NCBI GenBank assembly: GCA_903932545.1
Contig: CAIZGT010000603.1
Span: forward strand, 1-6,469
Direction of reading: 5' to 3'
Length of the DNA stretch: 6,469 nt
DNA from: an uncultured Rhodospirillales bacterium
GTDB taxonomy: Bacteria; Pseudomonadota; Alphaproteobacteria; Acetobacterales; Acetobacteraceae
The translations under genes and the position numbers were made by a program. The notes below the pieces were generated by a model. That model was not told the origin of the DNA. It searched no databases and saw nothing but the letters and a program-made list of their open reading frames with translations. Shown here piece by piece: positions 1 to 6,100 of this stretch (the first letter of the stretch is position 1; every line of letters begins with the position of its first letter).

Positions 1-445
1 CCAGCATCGAGACGGCGGCTTCGATCACCATCGGCAGATAGAGGCACACGCGGTCCCCTTTCTTCACACCGAGATCGCGCAGCACGTTGGTCAGACGACA
101 CACGCGCTCGTGCAGATCGGCGTAGGTGACGTGCTCGGAGGAATTCGGGTTGTCACCTTCCCAGATGATCGCGGTTTGGTTGGCGCGGGCGGGGAGGTGA
201 CGGTCGAGGCAGGAGACCGAGGCGTTGAGCACGCCGTCTTCAAACCACTTGATGTTCACATCGCCGGTGAAATCACCGGAGAGGATCTTGGTGGGTTCCT
301 GCATCCAGGCGATGCGCTTTGCTTCACGCGCCCAGAAGGTTTCGGGGCTGGCGGCGGCTTCGGCATACATCGCATCATATTGCGCGGCGGTCACATTCGC
401 TGTGGCGGCAATTTCAGGTTTGACCGGGAAGACTAAGTCGGACAT
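1..445 (-). CDS. acs: Acetyl-CoA synthetase (AMP-forming), N-terminal part, cut by window edge
   Basis: Acetyl-CoA synthetase activates acetate with ATP and CoA to acetyl-CoA, via acetyl-AMP, in the cytoplasm. The minus strand is open from ATG at 445-443 to the window edge, giving 148 codons of an expected ~650, so the catalytic motifs are outside. Visible are the N-terminal cap typical of Acs: FWAREAKRIAW at residues 37-47, IKWFEDGVLN at 65-74, a CLDRHL block at 79-84, then the start of the AMP-binding domain with TYADLHERVCRLTNVL (107-122) and KKGDRVCLYLPMVIEAAVSM (128-147). These blocks match the family almost residue for residue. The ATG is supported by the usual distance to the FWAREA block. 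The Shine-Dalgarno (SD) sequence is weak, with a GGA about 11 bases upstream. The gene follows the Rieske gene on the same strand after a 168-base gap, so it may have its own promoter. Confidence 0.95.
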   Translation of the reverse strand, partial: MSDLVFPVKPEIAATANVTAAQYDAMYAEAAASPETFWAREAKRIAWMQEPTKILSGDFTGDVNIKWFEDGVLNASVSCLDRHLPARANQTAIIWEGDNPNSSEHVTYADLHERVCRLTNVLRDLGVKKGDRVCLYLPMVIEAAVSML

Positions 446-613
446 GGGGACGAATTCCGTTTCTTATGGACGAGAACCAACCGGGCGATGCCCGAAACTG
501 CAACGAGACCGAAACCGTTGGCGGTTGTCAGTGTGGTGCATCCATCGTCCCCCCGGGCTTTGGGCGCACCAGCGCCTCGTTAAGATTGTCATAACCCGCA
601 GAGCGCGGGCAGG
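446..613 (-). promoter_or_regulatory. Upstream region of acs with two small hairpins
   Basis: This 168-base gap separates the Rieske stop codon from the acs start. I see no convincing coding sequence in it. It holds two perfect short inverted repeats: CGGGC-GAT-GCCCG at 482-494 and AACCG-TTGG-CGGTT at 513-526. The heptamer CCGAAAC also occurs twice, at 492-498 and 509-515, 17 bases apart. These may form leader stems or operator sites for acs, but I recognise no known regulator site and find no clear -35/-10 pair. The assignment as acs regulatory DNA is inference from position. Confidence 0.35.
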
Positions 614-631
614 CTAGAGACCTGCGGCGCT
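602..631 (-). repeat. Imperfect inverted repeat spanning the Rieske stop codon
   Basis: Outer arms AGCGC (602-606) and GCGCT (627-631) and inner arms GCAGG (609-613) and CCTGC (621-625) form a stem interrupted by a small internal loop. The 7-base terminal loop contains the Rieske stop codon (minus strand TAG, 616-614). An alternative stem, CCCGC/GCGGG at 595-609, competes with its left side. There is no T-tract downstream on the minus strand, so a classical intrinsic terminator is not supported. It may act as a 3'-end stabilising stem. Confidence 0.3.
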
Positions 632-958
632 GGATACCGCAATCATTCCGGCTTCCAGCGTGTATGGCACCGATTCCAGCGCATCCCCCTTGCAGGGGCC
701 ACGCTGGCAGAGGCCGGTTTCGATCTCAAACTCAGCCCCATGGGTGGCGCAGACGATGCGCGAGCCGTCCGACGCCAGGAACGAGCCCGGTGCCCAATCG
801 AGTGGCACGCCCAGATGTGGGCAGGCATTGACGTAGATCATCACGCGCGTGTTTTGGCGGATGGCGAACAGGCCAGCATGGGCGCGGGTGAAGGCGGGGA
901 AGGCGCGCGTGCCGTGGTTGGGGATGTCGGCGGGGGCGCAGAGGGTTCTCTTCGTCAT
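614..958 (-). CDS. Rieske [2Fe-2S] ferredoxin-like protein
   Basis: This is a small soluble protein of 114 residues with a Rieske domain, which binds a [2Fe-2S] cluster through two Cys and two His and carries electrons. The ligand motifs are CPHLG (Cys46, His48) and CATHG (Cys70, His73), 21 residues apart, in the usual C-X-H...C-X2-H order. No transmembrane segment or twin-arginine signal is visible, so it is probably cytoplasmic and resembles ferredoxin components rather than bc1-complex Rieske proteins. Its redox partner cannot be read from the sequence; no oxygenase or reductase gene is beside it. The ATG at 958-956 lies inside a palindromic repeat and has no SD sequence. Upstream in frame there are ten codons and then the TAA of the EVE gene, with no other usual start, so translation may depend on coupling to the EVE gene. 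Two further cysteines (84 and 89) lie in the C-terminal part. Confidence 0.88.
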   Translation of the reverse strand: MTKRTLCAPADIPNHGTRAFPAFTRAHAGLFAIRQNTRVMIYVNACPHLGVPLDWAPGSFLASDGSRIVCATHGAEFEIETGLCQRGPCKGDALESVPYTLEAGMIAVSSAAGL

Positions 959-982
959 TGCGAGTGCAGCGTGGCAATGACG
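953..982. repeat. Dispersed-type palindromic repeat between the EVE and Rieske genes
   Basis: The arms CGTCATTGC (953-961) and GCAATGACG (974-982) are a perfect 9-base inverted repeat around a 12-base centre. The sequence type, CGTCATTGCGAG followed by GCAATGACG, resembles short intergenic palindromes found in many copies in various proteobacterial genomes; this is from memory of the type. Only this copy is in the window. It starts 6 bases past the EVE stop codon (minus-strand direction) and reaches into the first two codons of the Rieske gene, supplying its ATG. Confidence 0.7.
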
Positions 983-988
983 GATTGG

Positions 989-1408
989 TTACGCATCAAC
1001 CTCACCCAACGCACAAATATGCGCCCAATGCTCAGCGGAGACCGGGGCCACTGAGAGGCGGGAGAGGCGAACCAGGGCCAGGCTCTCCAAAGCCGGGTCG
1101 GCCTTGATTTGCGCCAAGCCTACCGGCTTCGGCACCGGGCGCACCGCCTTCATATCGACGCACACCCAAGGGCTGCCCGGTTCGGCGGATGGATCGGGAT
1201 AAGCCTCGCGCACCACTTCAACGATGCCAACGATCTCTTTGCCGATATTCGAGTGGTAGAAAAATGCGAGATCACCCAGCTTCATCGCGGCAAGGTTGAG
1301 CTTGGCGGAGTGGTTGCGCACGCCGGTCCATGGCTCAACCTGATTGGCCACTTGCTGGTCCCAGCTGAACGCATCGGGTTCGGATTTGACCAGCCAATAG
1401 GCAGTCAT
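989..1408 (-). CDS. EVE domain-containing protein
   Basis: This 139-residue protein consists almost wholly of one EVE domain, a PUA-like fold known or thought to bind modified bases in DNA or RNA (the THYN1/Thy28 family). Family marks are YWLVKSEP at residues 4-11, followed by FSWD (14-17), W27-T-G-VRN (27-32), AAMKLGD (40-46), FFYHS (49-53) and GIVEVVREAYPD (61-72). The length is usual for stand-alone bacterial members. The start ATG (1408-1406) forms an ATGA overlap with the stop of the yciI-like gene, and an AAGGA lies about 12 bases upstream, so translational coupling is likely. The stop is TAA at 991-989. No restriction or methylation gene lies nearby, so there is no contextual case for a defence role. 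The precise ligand is unknown. Confidence 0.92.
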   Translation of the reverse strand: MTAYWLVKSEPDAFSWDQQVANQVEPWTGVRNHSAKLNLAAMKLGDLAFFYHSNIGKEIVGIVEVVREAYPDPSAEPGSPWVCVDMKAVRPVPKPVGLAQIKADPALESLALVRLSRLSVAPVSAEHWAHICALGEVDA

Positions 1409-1695
1409 GCGCGTTTGCCGTCCTTGAAGGCGCCGGTGAAGCGGCGGACGATGGAGGAGGCGAACAGGCCCGCTTTCGCGTAGGGATCAGCGGCGGCGAA
1501 GGCTTCGGCTTCGGCCAGATCGGCGGCTTCGATGATCAGCACTGAGCCGCAGGGCTTGCCCTCAGCATCCAGCATTGCGCCGCCATTGACGATGCGGGTG
1601 ACTTCGCTGTCCAGAAACGCCAGATGTTCGGTGCGGGTGGCCATCCGCAGTTCGAGCTGGCCAATTCGATCGGTATTGATGACGGTGAACAGCAT
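1405..1695 (-). CDS. YciI family protein
   Basis: This 96-residue protein has the YCII-related alpha/beta (dimeric ferredoxin-like) fold. Family features are the hydrophobic first strand (LFTVIN), RTEHLAFLD at residues 21-29 with the conserved His24, the GGAML turn (38-42), the strand GSVLIIEA (50-57), an alanine-rich helix and the ADPYAKAGLF block (69-78) with Asp70. The conserved His and Asp are proposed active-site residues in the family, but no general reaction is established. The start ATG (1695-1693) has a good SD, AGGGG at 1708-1704 with an 8-base gap. It is first in a minus-strand pair with the EVE gene, which it overlaps by 4 bases. From memory this pairing is common in alphaproteobacteria and suggests a shared maintenance role, which is inference. 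Confidence 0.88.
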   Translation of the reverse strand: MLFTVINTDRIGQLELRMATRTEHLAFLDSEVTRIVNGGAMLDAEGKPCGSVLIIEAADLAEAEAFAAADPYAKAGLFASSIVRRFTGAFKDGKRA

Positions 1696-1772
1696 TTAAG
1701 CGACCCCTATTTGATATGCCGCAAGGTTAATAAACTCTGGGCGCGCTTCAAAGATGCCCCAATCATCTTTAT
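1696..1772. promoter_or_regulatory. Divergent promoter region between yciI-like gene and ccmC
   Basis: These 77 bases separate the divergently read left and right blocks and must hold, or lie close to, the start signals of both. The centre (about 1709-1736) is clearly more A+T-rich than the flanking genes. On the plus strand TTGATA (1711-1716) and TAAACT (1731-1736) resemble -35 and -10 boxes, but the 14-base spacing is too short for a standard sigma70 promoter. The SD for the yciI-like gene (AGGGG, 1704-1708 on the minus strand) is clear. No SD is visible before the ccmC ATG. Confidence 0.45.
1750..1770. promoter_or_regulatory. Perfect inverted repeat just before the ccmC start
   Basis: AAAGATG (1750-1756) and CATCTTT (1764-1770) are perfect 7-base arms around CCCCAAT. 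The repeat ends two bases before the ccmC ATG at 1773, where a ribosome binding site would normally be. It could be an operator for a dimeric regulator acting on the divergent genes, or an RNA hairpin affecting ccmC translation. I recognise no specific regulator, and the regulatory role is inference. Confidence 0.4.
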
Positions 1773-2546
1773 ATGGGTGCCGTGAACACAACGTCCCTCC
1801 CAGCGGGCAACACCCGCAACCTGCACCGCTTTGCCAATCCCGGCCAGTTTCTGCGGCTGTCTGGCAAAATATTGCCGCCGATTGCGGCGATCTCCATCAT
1901 CCTGGCGAGTGTCGGGTTGATTTGGGGGCTGTTCTTCGCGCCCTCCGACTGGCAGCAGCATGACGCGGTGCGGATTATGTATGTGCATGTTCCGGCCGCG
2001 TGGCTCGCCTCGTTCGGGTATTTCTCGCTCGCGCTGGCCTCGGCCTCCTCGCTGATCTGGCGTCATCCGCTGGCCGATCTGGCAGCGGTGGAGATCGCGC
2101 CGGTGGGTGCCGCGTTCACCGCGATATGCCTCGTGACTGGTTCGTTGTGGGGCAAGCCGATGTGGGGCGCGTGGTGGGTATGGGACGCGCGGATGACCTC
2201 CGTGCTCGTGCTGTTCTTCCTCTATCTCGGCCATATCGCGTTGGTGCGCGCGTTTGACGATCCGCAGCGCGGCTATCGGGCTGGCGCGATCTTGGCGCTG
2301 GTGGGCGTGGTGAACCTGCCGATTATCAAATTCTCGGTTGAATGGTGGAACACGCTGCACCAACCCGCCTCGATCACGCTGACGGGCGCGCCGACGATGG
2401 CGCCTTCGATGCTGTGGCCGCTGGCGCTGGCAGCCCTTGGCGGCTCGTTCGGCTTCTCCGCCCTCGTGCTCGCCCGACTGCGCGCGGCGGTGATGGAACG
2501 ACGCATCCGCGCGCTCACTCTGGCTCAGATCAGGACAGGCGCATGA
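1773..2546 (+). CDS. ccmC: Heme export/handling protein CcmC (heme-to-CcmE transfer)
   Basis: CcmC is an inner-membrane protein with about six helices that binds heme on the periplasmic side and, with CcmD, passes it to the chaperone CcmE. The 257-residue product carries the WWD (tryptophan-rich heme-handling) signature WGKPMWGAWWVWDARMTS at residues 126-143 and the two conserved periplasmic histidines expected as heme ligands: His72 in MYVHVPAAW and His196 in WWNTLHQPAS. Hydrophobic stretches near 36-55, 75-95, 109-124, 143-159, 172-188 and 213-234 fit the topology. The start is not secure: ATG at 1773 has no SD and gives about 17 residues more than the usual N-terminus near LHRFANPGQFLRL (residues 18-30), and a GTG at 1782 is an alternative. 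This is the first gene of the ccm operon and overlaps ccmD by ATGA. The genes ccmA and ccmB are not upstream. Confidence 0.96.
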   Translation: MGAVNTTSLPAGNTRNLHRFANPGQFLRLSGKILPPIAAISIILASVGLIWGLFFAPSDWQQHDAVRIMYVHVPAAWLASFGYFSLALASASSLIWRHPLADLAAVEIAPVGAAFTAICLVTGSLWGKPMWGAWWVWDARMTSVLVLFFLYLGHIALVRAFDDPQRGYRAGAILALVGVVNLPIIKFSVEWWNTLHQPASITLTGAPTMAPSMLWPLALAALGGSFGFSALVLARLRAAVMERRIRALTLAQIRTGA

Positions 2547-2683
2547 CCCATCTTCCCTATATCGCAGCCTCGTATGGGCTGACTTTGGCTGTTGTGCTTT
2601 GGCTCGGCATCGGCGCGTGGCAGCGCACCAGCCGGGCACGGGTGAAGCTTGCACAGATTGATCCGCGTGGTGACGTGCGATGA
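2543..2683 (+). CDS. ccmD: Heme exporter accessory protein CcmD
   Basis: CcmD is a small single-span membrane protein that, with CcmA, CcmB and CcmC, helps release heme-loaded CcmE. The 46-residue product has a short N-terminal segment (MTHLPYIAASYG), one hydrophobic helix at about residues 8-26 and a basic tail (RTSRARVK), which matches family size and layout, including the HLPYI..SY start. Its ATG (2543) overlaps the ccmC stop as ATGA, and its own stop overlaps the ccmE start in the same way. The same frame is open for about 200 bases upstream inside ccmC, so a naive open-frame call would make the protein too long. The ATGA start fits the family. Confidence 0.92.
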   Translation: MTHLPYIAASYGLTLAVVLWLGIGAWQRTSRARVKLAQIDPRGDVR

Positions 2684-3171
2684 AGCGCAAACATCAACGC
2701 ATGCTGCTGGTTGGCGGCTGCGTGCTCGGCCTATCAGTGGCGACGATCTTGGTGTTCCAGGCGTTCCGCTCCACCGGTGAATTGTTCGTTATCCCATCCA
2801 AAATCGCCGCCGTTGCGCCGAAGAATGGCCGCGCCTTCCGCCTCGGTGGCATGGTGGAGCAGGGCAGCCTGCAACGGCTTCAGGATGGCACGCACCCGAC
2901 GGTGAGCTTCCGCGTGTCGGACGGGATTGCGAGTGAGACAGTCACCTATGTGGGCATTTTGCCCGATCTGTTCCGCGAAGGGCAGGGCGTGGTGGCGCTG
3001 GGCAAGCTGGCCTCGGATGGCAGCTTCGTGGCACAAGAGGTTCTGGCCAAGCATGATGAGAATTACATGCCGCCAGATATGGCGGATGAGCTGAAGAAAA
3101 CCGGCTGGAACCCAAATAAGGGCTCGCCACCGGCGGCTGCTTTGTGGAACGCACCAAAGGTTTCTGGATGA
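2680..3171 (+). CDS. ccmE: Periplasmic heme chaperone CcmE
   Basis: CcmE is a membrane-anchored periplasmic OB-fold protein that binds heme covalently through a histidine and carries it to the CcmF/CcmH lyase. The 163-residue product has a basic N-terminus (MKRKHQR), one hydrophobic anchor at about residues 8-28, then the OB-fold with FRLGGMVEQGSL (53-64), VTYVGILPDLFREGQGVVA (88-106) and the heme site LAKHDENYMPP (122-132). His125 is the expected covalent heme ligand and Tyr129 the expected axial ligand, in the usual HxxxY form. The length is usual. It overlaps ccmD and ccmF by ATGA at both ends, so it is probably translated together with the membrane parts it works with. Confidence 0.97.
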   Translation: MKRKHQRMLLVGGCVLGLSVATILVFQAFRSTGELFVIPSKIAAVAPKNGRAFRLGGMVEQGSLQRLQDGTHPTVSFRVSDGIASETVTYVGILPDLFREGQGVVALGKLASDGSFVAQEVLAKHDENYMPPDMADELKKTGWNPNKGSPPAAALWNAPKVSG

Positions 3172-5135
3172 TCGCAGAACTCGGCCATTTCGGCCTCGCC
3201 TTGGCAATCGCCTTCGCAATCGCGCAGGCGATTTTGCCGTTATGGGGAGCGCATCGTGGCGAAACCCGCCTGATGCAGGCCGCCCCGGCGCTGGCCAACG
3301 GGCAAGCGATGGCGCTGACGGTGTCGTTTGCCTGCCTGATCTGGGCGAGTGTGGCGGACGATTTCTCGGTGATGAACGTGGCGGAGAACAGCCACACGCT
3401 GAAACCACTGCTGTATAAAATCACCGGCGCGTGGGGCAGCCATGAGGGCTCGATCCTGTTCTGGTGCCTGATTTTGGCGTGGTGCGGGGCAGCGGTGGCG
3501 TTGTTCGGCAACAATTTGCCTGCCGCGTTGCGCGCCCGCGTGATCGGCGTGTTGGCGCTCTCGGCTTGCGGGTTTGAACTGTTTGCGCTGCTTGAATCCG
3601 ACCCGTTCATGCGGCTGTGGCCACCGCCGGAGAATGGGCGGGATATGAACCCGCTGCTGCAAGACCCTGGCCTGGCATTCCATCCACCCATGCTCTACGC
3701 CGGCTATGTCGGCTTCGCGATCCCGTTCGCCTTCGCGGTGGCGGCATTGCTTGAGGGCCGGATGGATGCCTCGTGGGGCCGCTGGGTGCGGCCGTGGACG
3801 CTGGGCGCGTGGTGCTGCCTGACCGGCGGCATCGCGCTGGGCTCGTGGTGGAGTTATTACGTGCTCGGCTGGGGCGGGTTCTGGTTCTGGGATCCGGTGG
3901 AGAACGCCTCGCTGTTGCCGTGGCTGACCGGCACCGCGTTGTTGCATTGCGCGATTGTGGTGGAGAAGCGCGAGGCGCTGAAGATTTGGACGGTGCTGCT
4001 GGCGATTGGCACTTTCGCGTTCTCGCTGTCGGGCACGTTCTTGGTGCGCTCTGGCATTCTCAACTCAGTCCATTCCTTCGCCAATGATCCGGCGCGCGGG
4101 GTGTTCATTCTCGGCCTGCTCGGCTTGGTGATCGGTGGCTCGCTGCTGCTGTTCCTGATCCGTGCGCCGCTGCTGGGCGCATCGGGCGTGTTCGCGCCGG
4201 TGTCTCGTGAGGGGGCGCTGGTGTTGAACAACATTCTGCTCTGCTCGATCACCGCTGTGGTGGCGACCGGCACATCATATCCGCTGTTCGCCGATTTGCT
4301 GGGGGGGATGAAAATCTCGGTCGGCCCGCCGTTCTACAATGCGACGGTGCTGCCGCTGGCCGCGCCACTGTTCATCGCGATGGCAATTGGGCCGCTGCTG
4401 TCGTGGAAGCGCGCATCGCTGGTGCCTGCGTTGATGAAGCTCTGGTGGGTGGCGCTGATTGCGCTGCTGGTGGGTGGGTTCTGTCTTTACGGGATGACCG
4501 CGCTGCCTGCGGTATTCATGGCCGCTGCGGCTTGGATGATCTGCGGCGCGTTGGCGGATATCGTGGAGCGCACAAAGCTGTTTCGCGTCTCGCTCGGCAA
4601 TTCATTCTCGCGGCTGATCAACCTGCCGATGTCCGCGTTCGGCACCACGCTGGGCCATGCCGGGCTTGGGGTGACGATTATCGGCATCGCGGGCATGTCG
4701 CTGGCGACGCAGGAGGTGGTGCTGGTGCATCCGGGTGAGACGGTTAATCTCGCGGGGTATCAGTGGACGCTGAACGGGCTGTCAGACGCCAAGGGCTCGA
4801 ACTACAACGCGCGCGTGGCGACGATTACGGTGAAACAGGATGGTGAGTTGATCACGGTTCTCGCCCCGGAACGCCGCGCCTTCACCACGCAGACGATGAC
4901 CACCACAGAGGCGAAGATTCACACCAATCTGGTGCGTGATCTTTACGCCGTGTTGGGCGAGGAGCGCGACGGGGCTGCGGTGCTGCGGCTGCATGACAAC
5001 ACGATGGCGCCACTGATCTGGCTGGGCGCGTTGGTGATGGGCATGGGCGGGCTGTGCTCGCTGCTCGACCGCAGGCTGCGCGTGTCGGTGCCAACGCGGG
5101 CGGCTTCGGTTCCGGCTGGGGCAAAGAAGGCATGA
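3168..5135 (+). CDS. ccmF: Cytochrome c heme lyase subunit CcmF
   Basis: CcmF is the large membrane subunit of the System I lyase, which takes heme from CcmE and attaches it to the CXXCH motif of apocytochrome c. The 655-residue product has the expected multi-span profile. It holds WGSHEGSILFW (89-99), the WWD signature GWGGFWFWDPVEN (234-246), and four conserved histidines at positions matching the known family ligands: His172 (FHPPML) and His302 (VHSFAND) as periplasmic heme ligands, His260 (ALLHC) and His497 (LGHAGLG) for the membrane heme. The C-terminal part has a periplasmic domain (about 515-610) and a last helix (614-632). I chose ATG 3168 (MIAELGHFGL) because it makes the operon's ATGA overlap and matches the family N-terminus; an in-frame ATG at 3144 would add eight residues inside ccmE. 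Confidence 0.97.
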   Translation: MIAELGHFGLALAIAFAIAQAILPLWGAHRGETRLMQAAPALANGQAMALTVSFACLIWASVADDFSVMNVAENSHTLKPLLYKITGAWGSHEGSILFWCLILAWCGAAVALFGNNLPAALRARVIGVLALSACGFELFALLESDPFMRLWPPPENGRDMNPLLQDPGLAFHPPMLYAGYVGFAIPFAFAVAALLEGRMDASWGRWVRPWTLGAWCCLTGGIALGSWWSYYVLGWGGFWFWDPVENASLLPWLTGTALLHCAIVVEKREALKIWTVLLAIGTFAFSLSGTFLVRSGILNSVHSFANDPARGVFILGLLGLVIGGSLLLFLIRAPLLGASGVFAPVSREGALVLNNILLCSITAVVATGTSYPLFADLLGGMKISVGPPFYNATVLPLAAPLFIAMAIGPLLSWKRASLVPALMKLWWVALIALLVGGFCLYGMTALPAVFMAAAAWMICGALADIVERTKLFRVSLGNSFSRLINLPMSAFGTTLGHAGLGVTIIGIAGMSLATQEVVLVHPGETVNLAGYQWTLNGLSDAKGSNYNARVATITVKQDGELITVLAPERRAFTTQTMTTTEAKIHTNLVRDLYAVLGEERDGAAVLRLHDNTMAPLIWLGALVMGMGGLCSLLDRRLRVSVPTRAASVPAGAKKA

Positions 5136-5653
5136 ATCGGCGCGCGTTGCTTGCCGTCCCACTGGGGGCTGCCGTGCTGGGCGGTGGCGCGTTTTTCGCC
5201 ATGCTCAAGGGGCTGGAAAAAGGCACGTTCGACCCGCGCGGGGTACCGAGCCAGTTGATTGATAAGCCGCTGCCGGAATTCCTGCTGCCGGGCTTCAGCC
5301 GGGCCGATGTGGTGGCGCAGAAGAAGCCGGTGGTGATCAATTTCTTCGCCTCCTGGTGCGTGCCGTGTCTGGATGAGGCGGACACGCTGATGAAGCTGCA
5401 TCAGCGCGGCGTGAATCTCTGGGGCATCGCCTACAAGGACAAGGCTGCGCAAACCACGCAATTCCTGCAACGTCATGGCAATCCGTATGGGCGGATGGCG
5501 ATGGATGACAAGGGGTTGGTGGGCATCGATTGGGGCATCACCGGCGTGCCGGAAACCTATCTGATCGACGCGAACGGCATCGTGCGCTGGCGCTTCGTTG
5601 GACCGTTGCCGGATGGGGCGGTGGATGGGTTGGCGAAGATGGTGGGCGCATGA
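5132..5653 (+). CDS. ccmG: Periplasmic thiol:disulfide oxidoreductase CcmG (DsbE)
   Basis: CcmG is a membrane-tethered thioredoxin-fold reductant that keeps the apocytochrome or CcmH cysteines reduced before heme attachment. The 173-residue product has an N-terminal anchor (about residues 5-24), the sequence KPVVINFFASWCVPC with the active-site pair Cys76 and Cys79 (WCVPC), the CcmG-type GIAYKD strand (98-103), and GITGVPETYLID (135-146) with the expected cis-proline Pro140. These separate it from general thioredoxins. The start at 5132 gives the ATGA overlap with ccmF and a normal N-terminal anchor; the frame is open upstream to an ATG at 5054 inside ccmF, but that would put an uncharged, glycine-rich extension before the anchor. 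It also overlaps ccmH by ATGA. Confidence 0.96.
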   Translation: MNRRALLAVPLGAAVLGGGAFFAMLKGLEKGTFDPRGVPSQLIDKPLPEFLLPGFSRADVVAQKKPVVINFFASWCVPCLDEADTLMKLHQRGVNLWGIAYKDKAAQTTQFLQRHGNPYGRMAMDDKGLVGIDWGITGVPETYLIDANGIVRWRFVGPLPDGAVDGLAKMVGA

Positions 5654-6096
5654 TCCGTATTCTATTGCTGCTGGCGGCGATGCTGCTGAGCGCGCCGGCT
5701 TGGGCGATTTCTGACCCGTCTGAAGCGCTGCGCGATCCGCGCGCTGAGGCGCGCTCGGTGGAGATCGGCAGCCAGTTGCGTTGCCTGGTGTGCCAGAATG
5801 AGAGCATCGAGGATTCCGGCGCTGATCTGGCCCGCGACCTGCGCAAGATTGTGCGCGAGCATGTGGCGGCTGGTGAGACGGATGAGCAAATCACCGCCTG
5901 GATGGTGGCGCGCTATGGCGATTTCGTGCGGTTGCGTCCGCCGGTGAATTGGGGGACGGCGCTGCTCTGGGCGTCTCCAGTGATCGCATTGCTGGTGGCC
6001 GGTGGCTTGGCCATGGGCCTGCGCCGACGCGCTGCGCCGCCACCGCCGCTGTCGGACGACGAACAAAAACGCCTCGCGCAATTGCTGGAAAGCTAG
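5650..6096 (+). CDS. ccmH: Cytochrome c maturation protein CcmH (LRCXXC thiol protein)
   Basis: CcmH is a periplasm-facing membrane protein whose cysteine pair handles the apocytochrome CXXCH thiols, working with CcmG and CcmF. The 148-residue product has a signal peptide (MIRILLLLAAMLLSAPAWA, likely cut after residue 19), the LRCLVCQNESIEDS motif with Cys45 and Cys48, the three-helix domain ending in ARYGDFVRLRPP (87-98), a membrane helix at about 103-122 and a short charged tail. It is the short alphaproteobacterial form, without the fused C-terminal CcmI-like part of E. coli CcmH, so a separate ccmI is expected. ATG 5650 is chosen for the ATGA overlap with ccmG and the clear signal peptide. 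The TAG stop at 6094-6096 is not overlapped by a following ATG, unlike all earlier junctions of the operon. Confidence 0.96.
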   Translation: MIRILLLLAAMLLSAPAWAISDPSEALRDPRAEARSVEIGSQLRCLVCQNESIEDSGADLARDLRKIVREHVAAGETDEQITAWMVARYGDFVRLRPPVNWGTALLWASPVIALLVAGGLAMGLRRRAAPPPPLSDDEQKRLAQLLES

Positions 6097-6100
6097 TCCC

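Noticed and set aside
110..617. Plus-strand open frames opposite acs
   Set aside because: The minus strand encodes conserved Acs blocks throughout, and the plus-strand translations show no recognisable features.
989..1695. EVE and YciI genes as part of a defence island
   Set aside because: No restriction, methylation, nuclease or phage-related genes are beside them; the neighbours are metabolic and cytochrome maturation genes, and both families are widespread housekeeping accessories.
1803..1817. Small perfect hairpin GCGGG-CAACA-CCCGC in the first codons of ccmC
   Set aside because: Five-base GC arms are expected by chance at this base composition, and nothing else supports a role, though it would sit upstream of a later ccmC start.
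1707..2690. Long minus-strand open frame (327 residues) opposite ccmC and ccmD
   Set aside because: The translation is dominated by Arg, His, Gln and Pro, lacks any domain pattern, and lies exactly antisense to well-recognised genes; it is a shadow of GC-rich codon use.
3144..3170. Upstream in-frame ATG for ccmF at 3144
   Set aside because: It would add eight residues inside ccmE and break the ATGA pattern; the start at 3168 matches the family N-terminus MIAELGHF.
2734..3947. Several minus-strand open frames opposite ccmE and ccmF
   Set aside because: Low-complexity Arg/Pro/Ser/His-rich translations overlapping each other and antisense to strongly supported genes.
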